Shown: piece after piece, positions 63,857 to 64,000 of the stretch | Layout: every line of letters starts with the position of its first letter | Numbering within the stretch: position 1 is the first letter of the stretch | Source: JBFGCT01 sp963825565 | Lineage (GTDB): Bacteria; Actinomycetota; Acidimicrobiia; Acidimicrobiales; Ilumatobacteraceae | Direction: 5' to 3' | Assembly: GCA_963825565.1 (NCBI GenBank) | Contig: CAWGTW010000013.1 | Location: forward strand, 124,001 to 188,000 | DNA: 64,000 bases | Program-made: the position numbers and the translations under genes | Notes under the pieces: model-generated | Told to the model about the DNA's origin: nothing | Database searches by the model: none | Seen by the model: only the letters and a program-made list of their open reading frames with translations

Positions 63857-64000
63857 CGATCTCCCCGCATACCGTCCCGGCCCGACCCGAGTCGGACGGG
63901 GGGGCCTCCTGATGGATCGGTCAGCGTAGGACGTTCACGAGCCAAGGGGCCGCGATCACCGGCGACATCATCCAGGGATTCGGTTCACGGACTGCGCGTG

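Overview
The window is GC-rich DNA with short intergenic gaps, many GTG starts and several 4-base stop/start overlaps (GTGA or ATGA). Gene content suggests an actinobacterium, most likely of the Acidimicrobiia (Ilumatobacter-like). The clues are WS/DGAT-type acyltransferases, three acyl-CoA dehydrogenases, a geranylgeranyl-reductase-type flavoprotein, an MprA/MprB-like two-component pair, SHOCT-domain membrane proteins, PPK2 and DUF2087/DUF6325-type proteins. The taxonomic call is inference. I saw no rRNA, tRNA, CRISPR array, phage or transposase gene, and no gene-free stretch exceeds 300 bases.

Layout. 1-2190: 5' part of a repetitive DUF11-type secreted protein (minus strand). 2.4-4.8 kb: pyruvate-dehydrogenase-E1/transketolase-like enzyme. 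4.8-12.1 kb: azoreductase with a two-site palindromic operator, lipoprotein, EngB GTPase, PhyH-type dioxygenase, DUF6325 and SHOCT proteins, methyltransferase, PPK2. 12.3-15.9 kb: four overlapping genes for a two-ATPase, two-permease ABC system, followed by two hairpin repeats. 16-25 kb: GGR-family oxidoreductase, two-component system, a DisA_N-like protein, nitronate monooxygenase, hydroxyacid dehydrogenase, Tat-exported amidohydrolase. 25-35.7 kb: Vps62-like membrane fusion and an acyl-CoA block (three FadE-type enzymes, an acyl-CoA ligase, MFS transporter, quinone oxidoreductase). 35.8-36.5 kb: a TlpA-type thioredoxin lipoprotein whose first active-site cysteine codon is an in-frame TGA. 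38-46.5 kb: a minus-strand run of aminotransferase, C45 hydrolase, GNAT, Lrp regulator, alcohol dehydrogenase and homocysteine methyltransferase, with a divergent amine/amino-acid oxidase and a flavin monooxygenase. 46.6-64 kb: a tandem WS/DGAT fusion, AzlCD exporter, hydrolases, a K+ channel/RCK protein, an AlkA-like glycosylase, a degenerate WS/DGAT protein coupled to a lipase, FAA hydrolase, APH-type kinase and a class 3 lipase.

The most interesting observation is the probable selenoprotein at 35794-36549. Its reading frame is open on both sides of a single TGA. The TGA falls exactly at the nucleophile position of a WAPxCPTC thioredoxin motif, and a GC-rich hairpin lies just downstream where a bacterial SECIS would sit. 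Four other genes (DUF11 protein, E1-like enzyme, second ABC ATPase, hydroxyacid dehydrogenase) carry single-base frameshifts in short G runs, all within the first 23 kb. These look more like assembly or sequencing indels than biology. I also note two related 18-base hairpin arms at convergent gene ends, a nested-pairing hairpin repeat, a DisA_N-like domain with an altered RHR motif, and a WS/DGAT paralogue that has lost its catalytic motif.
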